Source: DASVHS01 sp038244815
GTDB lineage: Bacteria; Acidobacteriota; Thermoanaerobaculia; Gp7-AA8
NCBI GenBank assembly: GCA_038244815.1
Contig: JBBRTB010000021.1
Span: forward strand, 14,292-78,291
Direction of reading: 5' to 3'
Length of the DNA stretch: 64,000 nt
Shown here piece after piece: positions 1 through 10,240 of this stretch (position 1 is its first letter; every line of letters begins with the position of its first letter). Below the pieces are notes generated by a model, which did no database searches, had not been told where the DNA came from, and saw only the letters and a list, made by a program, of their open reading frames with translations. Position numbers and translations under genes: made by a program.

Positions 1-513
1 GTCGATGCGAAGGCCGTCGCGGGCCATGGCGATGGCCGGTGCCAGCAGCTCTTTCCACGGCCGCGATCCGAACCGCTCGTGTGCCGCGGCCAGTCCGGCC
101 ACGGTTCCCGGCACGGCCACCGAGCGGCCGCCGCTGCGAATGTCCGGACTGATCTTGCCATCGGGCAGCGCGAACATGTCCTTGCTGGCAGCGCCCGGAG
201 CGGTCTCGCGAAAATCGAGCGTCCACATCCCTTTCGTCTTCGCGTCGTAGTAAACGAGGAAGCCGCCGCCACCGAGATTTCCGGCCTCAGGGTGCGCAAC
301 CGCGAGCGCGAATCCGACGGCCACCGCGGCGTCGATGGCGTTACCGCCGCTCCTGAGGACGGATAGACCGACGGTCGTGGCGTAGGGCGAGGCGGTGGAG
401 AGGGCTGCGGTGGAGGCGACGATGCTGGAGCCGGCGTACGCGGGGGCCGCGATCACGCTGATGAATCCGATCGTGGCGAGGAGTCGGCACGTGCGGGTAC
501 GACCCGCGATCAT
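1..513 (-). CDS. ggt: Gamma-glutamyltranspeptidase, N-terminal part (cut by window edge)
   Basis: The minus strand is open from an ATG at 513 to the first base of the window (171 codons, 3' end outside). It begins with a basic n-region and hydrophobic stretch ending in AYA, a signal peptide for periplasmic export, followed by the typical N-terminal signature of the family: ASPYATTVGLSVLRSGGNAI, DAAVAVGFALAV and HPEAGNLGGGGFLVYY, then LDFRETAP with the substrate-binding Arg. Family members hydrolyse or transfer gamma-glutamyl groups of glutathione and mature by self-cleavage at a Thr further downstream, which is not in view. The start codon overlaps the coaX stop in ATGA, so it is the distal gene of a birA-coaX-ggt run. 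Confidence 0.88.
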   Translation of the reverse strand, partial: MIAGRTRTCRLLATIGFISVIAAPAYAGSSIVASTAALSTASPYATTVGLSVLRSGGNAIDAAVAVGFALAVAHPEAGNLGGGGFLVYYDAKTKGMWTLDFRETAPGAASKDMFALPDGKISPDIRSGGRSVAVPGTVAGLAAAHERFGSRPWKELLAPAIAMARDGLRID

Positions 514-1289
514 CGCCTACCTTTGCGCGCGCCCCGGTTGCGGTCGTAGATGATCTTGAGACCTTTCAGCGTGAGCTCGGGATCGATCTCGTCGATGTGC
601 TCGCTGTCGTTCTCGAAAAGACTGGCCAGACCACCGGTAGCGACGATTCGTTTCAGGGCGGGAATCTCCCGCTTCATCCTGGTGAGGATGCCGTCGACGA
701 GGCCGAGGTATCCGAAGTAGATGCCGGACTGCATGTTCACGATGGTGTTCGTGCCGATCACGCTGGCCGGCCGGCGGATGTCGACGCGGGTCAGGCGCGC
801 GGCGCGCGCGAACAACGCCTCGGCGGAGATGGTCAATCCGGGCGCGATGGCCCCGCCGACGTATTCCGCGTCTTTCGTCACCAGGTCGAACGTCGTGGCC
901 GTGCCGAAGTCGACGATGATTGTCGGCCCGCCGTAGAGTTCGTACGCGGCGACGCAATTGACGATGCGGTCGGCGCCCACTTCCTGCGGGTTGTCGACGT
1001 GGATGGCGATGCCGGTCTTCACTCCCGGCTCGACGAACAACGCCTCGACGCCGAAGTACTGCTGCATCATGGTCTCGATGACGCCGTTGAGCGGAGGCAC
1101 GACCGAGCAGACGATCGCTCCCTCCAGCTCGTTGAATCCATCGAGGAGTTGCCTGGCCAGGATCCCGTACTCGTCGGCGGTGCGTTCGCGCGCGGTGGCC
1201 AGGCGCCACGAGTTGGCCAGCTCGTCCCCGCGATAGATGCCCAGAACGATGTTGGTGTTGCCGACGTCGACGACGAGAAGGTTGGACAC
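510..1289 (-). CDS. coaX: Type III pantothenate kinase
   Basis: 259 aa, normal length for CoaX, which phosphorylates pantothenate with ATP as first step of coenzyme A synthesis in the cytosol. The ASKHA-fold motifs are present: DVGNTN (residues 8-13, phosphate loop), GADR (105-108, pantothenate site), DFGTATTFD (127-135) and GGAIAPG (145-151). It lies 9 bp downstream of birA and overlaps the next gene by 4 bp, so translation is probably coupled. CoaX next to BirA is a common bacterial pairing. Type III enzymes are not inhibited by CoA and need a monovalent cation (family knowledge). Confidence 0.96.
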   Translation of the reverse strand: MSNLLVVDVGNTNIVLGIYRGDELANSWRLATARERTADEYGILARQLLDGFNELEGAIVCSVVPPLNGVIETMMQQYFGVEALFVEPGVKTGIAIHVDNPQEVGADRIVNCVAAYELYGGPTIIVDFGTATTFDLVTKDAEYVGGAIAPGLTISAEALFARAARLTRVDIRRPASVIGTNTIVNMQSGIYFGYLGLVDGILTRMKREIPALKRIVATGGLASLFENDSEHIDEIDPELTLKGLKIIYDRNRGARKGRR

Positions 1290-1298
1290 GACGATAGG

Positions 1299-2063
1299 TT
1301 ACTGCACGATGAGGTCGCCCGCGGAGACGGCGATCGTTTCTCCGCCCGAGCGAATGAGGGCACGCCCGTGGTCGTCGATGCCGTCCCACGTCCCGCTGAC
1401 GGTCCGTTCCCCGATGATCGACGAGACCGCGTCTCCTCGGCGATGCACGGTCAGTCCCCGCCACTCTGCGAGCACGGTCGAGGCCTGGACGGGTCTGGAG
1501 AATCGCCGGTCGAGGAACTCGATGAATGCGGTGGTGGCGCTGTCGATGCCCTCGTAGCCGTGGCGCGCGGTCTCGCTGACCGACGTCGCATTCGGGCGCG
1601 TGTCGCTTTCGACGGGCTCGAGGTTGATCCCGGTCCCGATCAGCAGATGGGCACGGTCGTCCTGCCCGCGGGCCTCGATGAGGATGCCGGCGATCTTGCG
1701 GCCGCCGGCAAGGACGTCGTTCGGCCACTTGATGCGCGCGTCGATGCCGAACGTCTCGCGAAGGTAGACGGCGATGGCGTTGGCCATCTCCAGCGGGAAC
1801 AGCGGAAGCTCCGCTTTGCTGCGGGTGAGGAGCGTGGTGGCGTAGATGCCCTTGCCCGGCGGCGACGACCACGCCCTCTCGTTGCGCCCTCGTCCCGCGA
1901 ATTGCTCGCGCGCGATGATGATGGCCTGCGGCAGCGAGAGCTCGTTGTCGAGACACTCGTCGAGGACGCGCCGTGCCACGAGGTTCGTCGACGTGACGCG
2001 CGGGATCACCGCCACGGATTCGAGCGTGTGCAGGCGGTGGACGATAGCGCGCGTGTCGATCAT
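1299..2063 (-). CDS. birA: Biotin--[acetyl-CoA-carboxylase] ligase (group I, no HTH)
   Basis: 254 aa. It makes biotinyl-5'-AMP and transfers biotin to the carrier lysine of biotin carboxylases. Motifs: STN near residue 25, GRGRNERAW (57-65, the biotinyl-AMP binding loop), KWPNDV (112-117) and GILIE. There is no N-terminal winged helix, so it is the monofunctional type and cannot act as a biotin repressor. It heads the birA-coaX-ggt run. The region just upstream of its start is a repeat island, so its promoter must lie in or beside that island. An AATAAT hexamer overlaps the ATG, too close to serve this start, so a slightly later start cannot be excluded. Confidence 0.94.
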   Translation of the reverse strand: MIDTRAIVHRLHTLESVAVIPRVTSTNLVARRVLDECLDNELSLPQAIIIAREQFAGRGRNERAWSSPPGKGIYATTLLTRSKAELPLFPLEMANAIAVYLRETFGIDARIKWPNDVLAGGRKIAGILIEARGQDDRAHLLIGTGINLEPVESDTRPNATSVSETARHGYEGIDSATTAFIEFLDRRFSRPVQASTVLAEWRGLTVHRRGDAVSSIIGERTVSGTWDGIDDHGRALIRSGGETIAVSAGDLIVQ

Positions 2064-2065
2064 TA

Positions 2066-2236
2066 TTCGGGTTGCCGGGTGGTTCGGGTTGCCGGGTTGC
2101 CGGGTTGCCGGGTGTCAGCGTAATGGGTAATGGCGGGAATGGGTAACAGGGAACCGGTGGCCGGTAGCCGGTAGCCGGTTAGCGGTTAGCAGTTAGCAGT
2201 TACGGTTACCGGTTACCCAGCGACCCAGCACCCCGA
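2066..2236. repeat. Composite tandem-repeat island R1
   Basis: The whole birA-valS gap is low-complexity tandem sequence. It starts with copies of GGGTTGCC (8 bp), continues with degenerate GGTAGCC/GGTTAGC and GTTACCG 7-mers, and ends in CCCAGCGACCCAGCACC. The order of modules is the same as in the islands near 13.6, 31.7, 33.9 and 35.1 kb. No ORF, tRNA or terminator is visible in it. Confidence 0.85.
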
Positions 2237-2239
2237 TAC

Positions 2240-4900
<2,661 letters not shown>

Positions 4901-4928
4901 CAGAATGAGGCGGGGCATTATAAGAGGC

Positions 4929-4982
4929 GGTTGCCGGGTTATCCCGTTGCCTTTGTCGTTACCCGGCAACCCGGCAACCCGT
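4929..4982. repeat. Composite repeat R2 between valS and tsaD
   Basis: Short divergent-promoter gap filled by GGTTGCCGGGTTATCCC on one side and two CCCGGCAA units on the other, so the two halves form an imperfect inverted repeat around GTTGCCTTTGTC. It belongs to the GGGTTGCC type seen in R1. A TATAAT for valS (minus strand, 4917-4922) sits directly at its edge. Confidence 0.7.
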
Positions 4983-4986
4983 AAAC

Positions 4987-6009
4987 ATGATTCTCGGCAT
5001 TGAGACTTCCTGCGACGAAACGGCCGTGGCGCTGCTGGAGCGCGATGGCAGCGTGCGCGTCAATCTGATCGCGTCGCAGATCGACCGTCACCAGCCATTC
5101 GGCGGGGTCGTCCCGGAGATCGCTTCGCGCGAGCACCTCCAGCACCTCTTTCCGCTGGTGCAGCGAGCGCTCGACGACGCCGGGGCGCAGTGGACTGACG
5201 TCGAGTCGATCGCGGTGACCTCGGGGCCGGGGCTGATCGGCGCGCTGCTCGTCGGCGTGGCCGGCGCCCAGGGTCTCAGTTACGGCCTGGGAATTCCGCT
5301 CGTGCCGGTCAACCATCTGGAAGGCCATCTCTTTTCGCCGTACCTTCAGAGGGAAGGCCCTTCGATTCCATTGCCCGAGCGATTTCTGTCGCTGGTGATC
5401 TCGGGCGGCCATTCGTCGATCTACGACGTGCGCCGCGGCGTCGCGCAGATGCTCAACCGTACGCGCGACGACGCCATCGGCGAGACGTTCGACAAGGTGG
5501 CCAAGTTCATCGGACTTCCGTATCCGGGAGGTCCGCAGGTCGAGGCATTGGCGCGCGCGGGCACGGCCGATCCCAGGCGCTTTTCGTTTCCGGTGCCGCA
5601 GTTCAAGGACGACTCGCTCGACTTCTCGTACTCCGGAATCAAGGCCGGCGCCATCCGTTACGCGCGCCAGTACGGCGTCCGTGCGGACGGCGATGCGCAT
5701 CTGATCGCCGACTTCTGCGCCACGTTTCAGGATGCGTTGTTCGCGCAACTGTTCGACCGGCTGGACGCGGTCTGGCTGCGCATCGGCCGGCCGGCGCCGA
5801 CCGAGGTGGTGATTGCCGGGGGAGTGGCCGCCAATGGCGTGCTGCGGGAGAGGATGGCGGACTGGGGAAGAGCGCGTGGCGTGGTCGTCCGGCTGCCGGA
5901 GAAGCGCTACTGTACGGATAACGCCGCGATGATCGCGTTTGCGGGGCTGCAGCGCGAAGCGGACTGGACTGATCCGAGACGCGTGGTGGCCCGCTCACGC
6001 ATCCGATGA
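4987..6009 (+). CDS. tsaD: tRNA N6-adenosine threonylcarbamoyltransferase
   Basis: 340 aa, full length. TsaD transfers the threonylcarbamoyl group from threonylcarbamoyl-AMP to A37 of ANN-decoding tRNAs, working with TsaB and TsaE (not in this window). It starts with the family hallmark GIETSCDETAVAL. The metal-binding HLEGH motif (His110, His114), VTSGPGLIGALLVG, VISGGHSS, GETFDKVAKFIGLPYPGGP and VIAGGVAANG are all present. The gene is divergent from valS with repeat DNA in between, and is followed by a clear intrinsic terminator, so it is probably monocistronic. Confidence 0.97.
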   Translation: MILGIETSCDETAVALLERDGSVRVNLIASQIDRHQPFGGVVPEIASREHLQHLFPLVQRALDDAGAQWTDVESIAVTSGPGLIGALLVGVAGAQGLSYGLGIPLVPVNHLEGHLFSPYLQREGPSIPLPERFLSLVISGGHSSIYDVRRGVAQMLNRTRDDAIGETFDKVAKFIGLPYPGGPQVEALARAGTADPRRFSFPVPQFKDDSLDFSYSGIKAGAIRYARQYGVRADGDAHLIADFCATFQDALFAQLFDRLDAVWLRIGRPAPTEVVIAGGVAANGVLRERMADWGRARGVVVRLPEKRYCTDNAAMIAFAGLQREADWTDPRRVVARSRIR

Positions 6010-6082
6010 TGTAACGTTTGGCCATGTGGTCCGTCCTATCGATGAGCGCTGCGAGAACCAACGATCTCCTACCCTCCTCAAC

Positions 6083-6118
6083 CGCCGCCGTCCTCGCTCA
6101 AACGGCGGCGTTTTTTTT
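6083..6118 (+). terminator. Intrinsic terminator of tsaD
   Basis: A perfect 9-bp stem CGCCGCCGT/ACGGCGGCG (6083-6091 with 6102-6110) with a 10-nt loop is followed directly by eight T. It lies 12 bp before the next plus-strand start. Confidence 0.92.
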
Positions 6119-6130
6119 GATCGCACAGCC

Positions 6131-7030
6131 ATGAACATCGTCGTGGCAGGCGGCAGCGGCTTCCTCGGTCAGGCCTGCGTGCGGAGGCTGCTCCGCCGCG
6201 GCGATGACGTTGCGGTTCTGTCGCGCCATCCCTCGAGAGTCCAGGCCGGCCGCGGTGTGCCCTGGGACGGAACGAGCAGCGGCGCCTGGATCGGCGAGAT
6301 CGACCGCGCAGATGCCGTCGTCAATCTGGCAGGCGAGAACATCGGCGACGGCCGCTGGACGGAGGCGCGGAAGCAGCGCCTCATCGACAGCCGCGTCGAT
6401 GCCACGGGCGCGATCGTGGCGGCGCTGGAGAAGGCGCCGTCGCGCAAGCGGACACTCATCCAGGCGTCCGCGGTCGGTTTCTACGGATTTGACGGCGAAG
6501 CAGAACAGGACGAGGACGGGTCGAAAGGCAGCGGGTTTCTCGCCGATCTCGTCGACCGGTGGGAAAGCGCGGCGCGGCCGGCGGCAGCGATCGCCCGTCT
6601 GGTGATCCTGCGGTTCGGCGTCGTGCTTGCCGATGACGGCGGGGCGCTGCAGAAGATGATGCTGCCGTTCCGCTTCGGTGGCGGGGGCCGGGTCGGCGAC
6701 GGCAGGCAATGGTTCTCGTGGATCGACCGCGACGACGCGCTGGCCGCGATCGAATGGGCGATCGACCGCGAGGATGCCCGAGGCGTCTACAACATCACCG
6801 CGCCGGAGCCGGTCCGCAATCGCGACTTCGCGACTGCGCTGGGCCGGGCCATGCACCGGCCATCGCTGCTGCCGGCGCCCGCGATCGCGCTGAGGCTGCT
6901 CTTCGGCCAGATGGCTGACGAGGTTCTTCTCGGCGGACAGCGAGTGGTACCCCGGCGCGCCCAGGCGGAGGGATTCCGGTTCCGCTTCCCGGCGGTCGAG
7001 ACCGCGTTGGGGCACGTGCTCGATCGCTGA
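6131..7030 (+). CDS. TIGR01777 family NAD(P)-dependent epimerase/SDR protein
   Basis: 299 aa from the ATG at 6131. The frame is open further upstream, but that part overlaps tsaD and its terminator, so this start is chosen. The protein begins with the Rossmann motif VVAGGSGFLGQACVRRLL and has the family blocks VNLAGENIGDGRW, ASAVGFYG, RFGVVL, WIDRDDALAAIEWAI and YNITAPEPVRN. The C-terminal DUF1731 region contains EVLLGGQRVVP. Relatives (YfcH-like) have no firmly known substrate. There is no obvious Shine-Dalgarno site after the poly-T, so it may use a promoter overlapping the terminator. Function beyond extended SDR is unknown. Confidence 0.9.
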   Translation: MNIVVAGGSGFLGQACVRRLLRRGDDVAVLSRHPSRVQAGRGVPWDGTSSGAWIGEIDRADAVVNLAGENIGDGRWTEARKQRLIDSRVDATGAIVAALEKAPSRKRTLIQASAVGFYGFDGEAEQDEDGSKGSGFLADLVDRWESAARPAAAIARLVILRFGVVLADDGGALQKMMLPFRFGGGGRVGDGRQWFSWIDRDDALAAIEWAIDREDARGVYNITAPEPVRNRDFATALGRAMHRPSLLPAPAIALRLLFGQMADEVLLGGQRVVPRRAQAEGFRFRFPAVETALGHVLDR

Positions 7031-7266
7031 CTTGCAATCGATCACACTCACCGGTATTGTTCGTCGCGGCACAGCGTTGGCACAGTTTTGTAGCATTCGG
7101 AAAACAGTGTCACGAATCCGGCGCATTGAATTCACCTTGCGCTTATCAACAAAGGCCAACTGATTTGTAACGACTTAGCGTCACTGTTTGCTGGCCGCAG
7201 CCTCGCACGCTTGCGCCCAGCGTACTTCGAAGTTGTATGGTTTTCCATCAATCAGAGGAGGTAGGA

Positions 7267-10176
7267 ATGAAGTTGAATCGCTTCTGGGCAGTCCTCGCCG
7301 TCGTGCTTCTGGTCGGCACGAGCGCATTCGGTCAGACCACATCGGCGCTGACGGGGCGTGTGACCATGGACGGCAACCCGCTGCCAGGCGTCTCGGTGAC
7401 GGTCAGCTCACCGCAGATGCAGGGCACGCGCACCAGCGTCACGGATGTGAACGGTAATTACAATTTCACAGCCATTCCCCCCGGGCAGTACACAGTTCGT
7501 TTCGAGATGGAGAGCATGCAGACGGTCACACGAACGTCGCGTGTCGGTCTCGGACAGACGGGCCGTGCGGACGCGGAGATGCGTCTGACGGCGGTGGCCG
7601 AGGCCATCACGGTCACGGCCAGTGCGCCGGCCGTCCTGGAGACTCAGGAAATCCAGACGAACGTGACGGAGCAGCTGGTCGAAGACCTGCCCATCCCGCG
7701 CACGTTCCAGTCGCAGGCGAACCTGGCCCCGAACGTGACGACGAACTCCCCGAACGGAGGTCAGCTCGTCATTTCCGGTGCTCCCGCGCACGAGAACCTC
7801 TACATGGTCAACGGCGCGGTCATCAACGAGAACCTGCGCAGCCAGATCCATAATCTATTCATCGAGGACGCCATCCAGGAGACGACGGTGCTCACGGGAG
7901 CGATCTCGGCCGAGTACGGCCGGTTCACCGGCGGCGTGGTGAACTCGATCACGAAGTCAGGCGGCAACGAGTTCAGCGGATCGCTCCGCGACTCGCTGAC
8001 GAACGACGCGTGGGCGTCGAAGACCCCGCTGCCGAACGCGCCCGACCTGCTCGACAAGATCAATGCGGTCTACGAGGGCACACTGGGCGGACGGATCATC
8101 CGGGACCGCTTGTGGTTCTTCACCGCGGGGCGCTACACGAAGGCCGATACGCAGCAGTTCCTCTTCGAATCGCCGGTCCCGTTCACCTTCGGCAACAAGG
8201 AAACCCGTTATGAGGCCAAGCTGACCGGCCAGATCACGCCGAAGCACAGCCTCGTGGTTTCGTACCTCAACATCAACAACCCGCAGACCAACATCTGCTT
8301 CATCTCCTGCTACGAGATCTCGAACATCGACACGTCTCGCGAGCTGCCGAACAACTTCAAGACCGCGCACTACAGCGGCATCTTCACGAACAACCTGCTC
8401 GGTGAAGTGAACTGGTCGAAGAAGTACTTCGCTTTCCAGGACAGCGGCGGCAACAACCACGACTTCGCGCATGGCACGTGGGCGTACGACCTCAACACCG
8501 GCGGCTTCTACGGCGCGCCCGTGTTCTGCGGCGACTGCGGTTCCGAACAGCGCAACAACAAATACTGGGATGCCAAGCTGACCTACTACCTGGCGTCGAA
8601 AGCGGTCGGCACGCACAACCTGAACGTCGGCTATCAGGACTGGGCGGAGCAGCGCATCGCCAACAACTACCAGTCGGGCTCGAACTTCGGCATGTACACG
8701 TTCGGCGTGCAGACGCCGGTGGCCGCTCCGGGAGACACGTTCCATCCCGTCATCACCCCGGGCGACTTCATCAACTGGACGCCGATCTTCCAGCTCAGCA
8801 ACGGCTCGAACTTCAAGACCGAGTCGCTGTACGCCAACGACAAGTGGGACTTGAACAGCCGCTGGAGCTTCAACCTCGGTCTGCGTTATGACAAGAACCA
8901 CGGCAAGGACAGCGCGGGCGTGGTGCGTGCCAAGGACTCGACGATCGAGCCTCGTATGGGCGCGACGTTCGACATATTCGGCAACGGTCGCCTGCGCTTC
9001 AACGCCAGTTACGCGAAGTACGCGGCGAAGATCGCCGAGACCGTCGGTGGCTCGGCATCGGCTGCCGGTAACCCTGCCTATTTCCTCTATCGCTACCGCG
9101 GTCCGGCCATCAACGCGCCGGGCTGCACGCCGGGCGCGGCGCTCTGCGGCGTCGACAGCCCGACGGCGTTCCAGGCCGTTTACGACTGGTTCATCGGAGC
9201 CGGCGGAACGGATGGTCTGAGCCCGGTGGCTGGTGCCATTCCCGGAGTGGGCACGCGCATCGACTCCTCGATCAAGTCTCCGGACGTCACCGAATACACC
9301 GTTGGCCTGGGCTCGCAGGTGGGCCGTGGCTTCGTTCGTCTCGATCTGATGTCGCGCAAGTGGGGTAATTTCTACGCGACGATTCAGGACATGACCACGG
9401 GCCAGGTCACCGACCAGCTCGGCAACGTCGCCGACATCGCCGAGATCGTCACCACCAACAACGGTCTGGAGCGCACGTACCGCGGCGGGACGATTCAGGC
9501 GAGCTATCCATTCTCGGAGCGCCTGCAGATCGGTGGCAACTACACGTATGCCAAGACGCGCGGCAACGTCACGGCCGAGACCAGCGGCAGCGGTCCGGTG
9601 ACCGAGACGCCCTATGCGTATCCCGAATACAAGGCCTTCGCGCAGAACAACCCCGTCGGCTACCTGCCGTCGGATCAGCGTCACAAAGTGCGCGCGTGGA
9701 TGACCTGGGGCGTTCCCACTCCAGTGGGCAACTTCACGTTTAGCGCGCTGGAGCGCTTCGACTCCGGTACGCCGTATTCGGCGATCATTCCGCTCGATAC
9801 CGGGGAGCTCTACAACTACATCCCCGCTGCCGCGCAGAACTACTACGTCGGCTCGCCCGGCACGTCGGTGAACTACTACGTGAACGGACAGCGCGGAAAC
9901 TTCCGCTGGGACGACATCAACGCTCTCGATCTGTCGATCAACTATCGTCTGCGCCTCGGACGTGCGGAGCTGTTCGTGGAGCCCGAGCTGATCAACGCCT
10001 TCAATCAGGCCGCGGTCACCAACGGCAACACGACCGTCACGCAGACCGGCTCGTTCAACCCGCTCGCGGGTGACGCGCCTCAGTACAAGTTCGGCTCGAA
10101 GTTCGGTCAGGCGAGAAGCCCGTCGGACTACGCGACGATGCGTACCTACCGCGTCTCGGTGGGCGTTCGCTTCTAG
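7267..10176 (+). CDS. TonB-dependent receptor, Oar-like, with carboxypeptidase-regulatory domain
   Basis: 969 aa outer-membrane protein. The start at 7267 follows a strong GAGGAGGT site; an ATG 30 bp earlier is ignored. A signal peptide ends at AFGQ. Residues about 25-110 form a carboxypeptidase-regulatory-like beta sandwich (SALTGRVTMDGNPLPGVSVTV). A plug domain follows (YMVNGAVINENLRSQIHNLF, AEYGRFTGGVVNSITKSGGN), then a long beta-barrel ending in the aromatic RVSVGVRF for BAM insertion. Such receptors are expanded in Acidobacteriota, where they are thought to import large oligomers or peptides. The ligand is unknown here. The 236-bp region upstream has no gene. The downstream GAAA-loop terminator makes it monocistronic unless read through. 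Confidence 0.93.
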   Translation: MKLNRFWAVLAVVLLVGTSAFGQTTSALTGRVTMDGNPLPGVSVTVSSPQMQGTRTSVTDVNGNYNFTAIPPGQYTVRFEMESMQTVTRTSRVGLGQTGRADAEMRLTAVAEAITVTASAPAVLETQEIQTNVTEQLVEDLPIPRTFQSQANLAPNVTTNSPNGGQLVISGAPAHENLYMVNGAVINENLRSQIHNLFIEDAIQETTVLTGAISAEYGRFTGGVVNSITKSGGNEFSGSLRDSLTNDAWASKTPLPNAPDLLDKINAVYEGTLGGRIIRDRLWFFTAGRYTKADTQQFLFESPVPFTFGNKETRYEAKLTGQITPKHSLVVSYLNINNPQTNICFISCYEISNIDTSRELPNNFKTAHYSGIFTNNLLGEVNWSKKYFAFQDSGGNNHDFAHGTWAYDLNTGGFYGAPVFCGDCGSEQRNNKYWDAKLTYYLASKAVGTHNLNVGYQDWAEQRIANNYQSGSNFGMYTFGVQTPVAAPGDTFHPVITPGDFINWTPIFQLSNGSNFKTESLYANDKWDLNSRWSFNLGLRYDKNHGKDSAGVVRAKDSTIEPRMGATFDIFGNGRLRFNASYAKYAAKIAETVGGSASAAGNPAYFLYRYRGPAINAPGCTPGAALCGVDSPTAFQAVYDWFIGAGGTDGLSPVAGAIPGVGTRIDSSIKSPDVTEYTVGLGSQVGRGFVRLDLMSRKWGNFYATIQDMTTGQVTDQLGNVADIAEIVTTNNGLERTYRGGTIQASYPFSERLQIGGNYTYAKTRGNVTAETSGSGPVTETPYAYPEYKAFAQNNPVGYLPSDQRHKVRAWMTWGVPTPVGNFTFSALERFDSGTPYSAIIPLDTGELYNYIPAAAQNYYVGSPGTSVNYYVNGQRGNFRWDDINALDLSINYRLRLGRAELFVEPELINAFNQAAVTNGNTTVTQTGSFNPLAGDAPQYKFGSKFGQARSPSDYATMRTYRVSVGVRF

Positions 10177-10203
10177 TTCCTCAGGCAGTCGCAGTAACCT
10201 ATC

Positions 10204-10236
10204 GCTCCGGTCCGAAAGGGCCGGAGCTTTTTTTTT
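10204..10236 (+). terminator. GAAA-tetraloop intrinsic terminator after the TonB receptor
   Basis: Ten-bp stem (10204-10213 with 10218-10227, one G-T pair) capped by GAAA and followed by nine T (10228-10236). The start codon of the next gene is only 4 nt after the T run. Confidence 0.95.
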
Positions 10237-10240
10237 GCCG

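Noticed and set aside
597..2123. 508-codon open frame on the plus strand across coaX and birA
   Set aside because: Antisense to two well-conserved enzymes; composition is the Arg/Asp/Val-rich pattern of a shadow frame in high-GC DNA.
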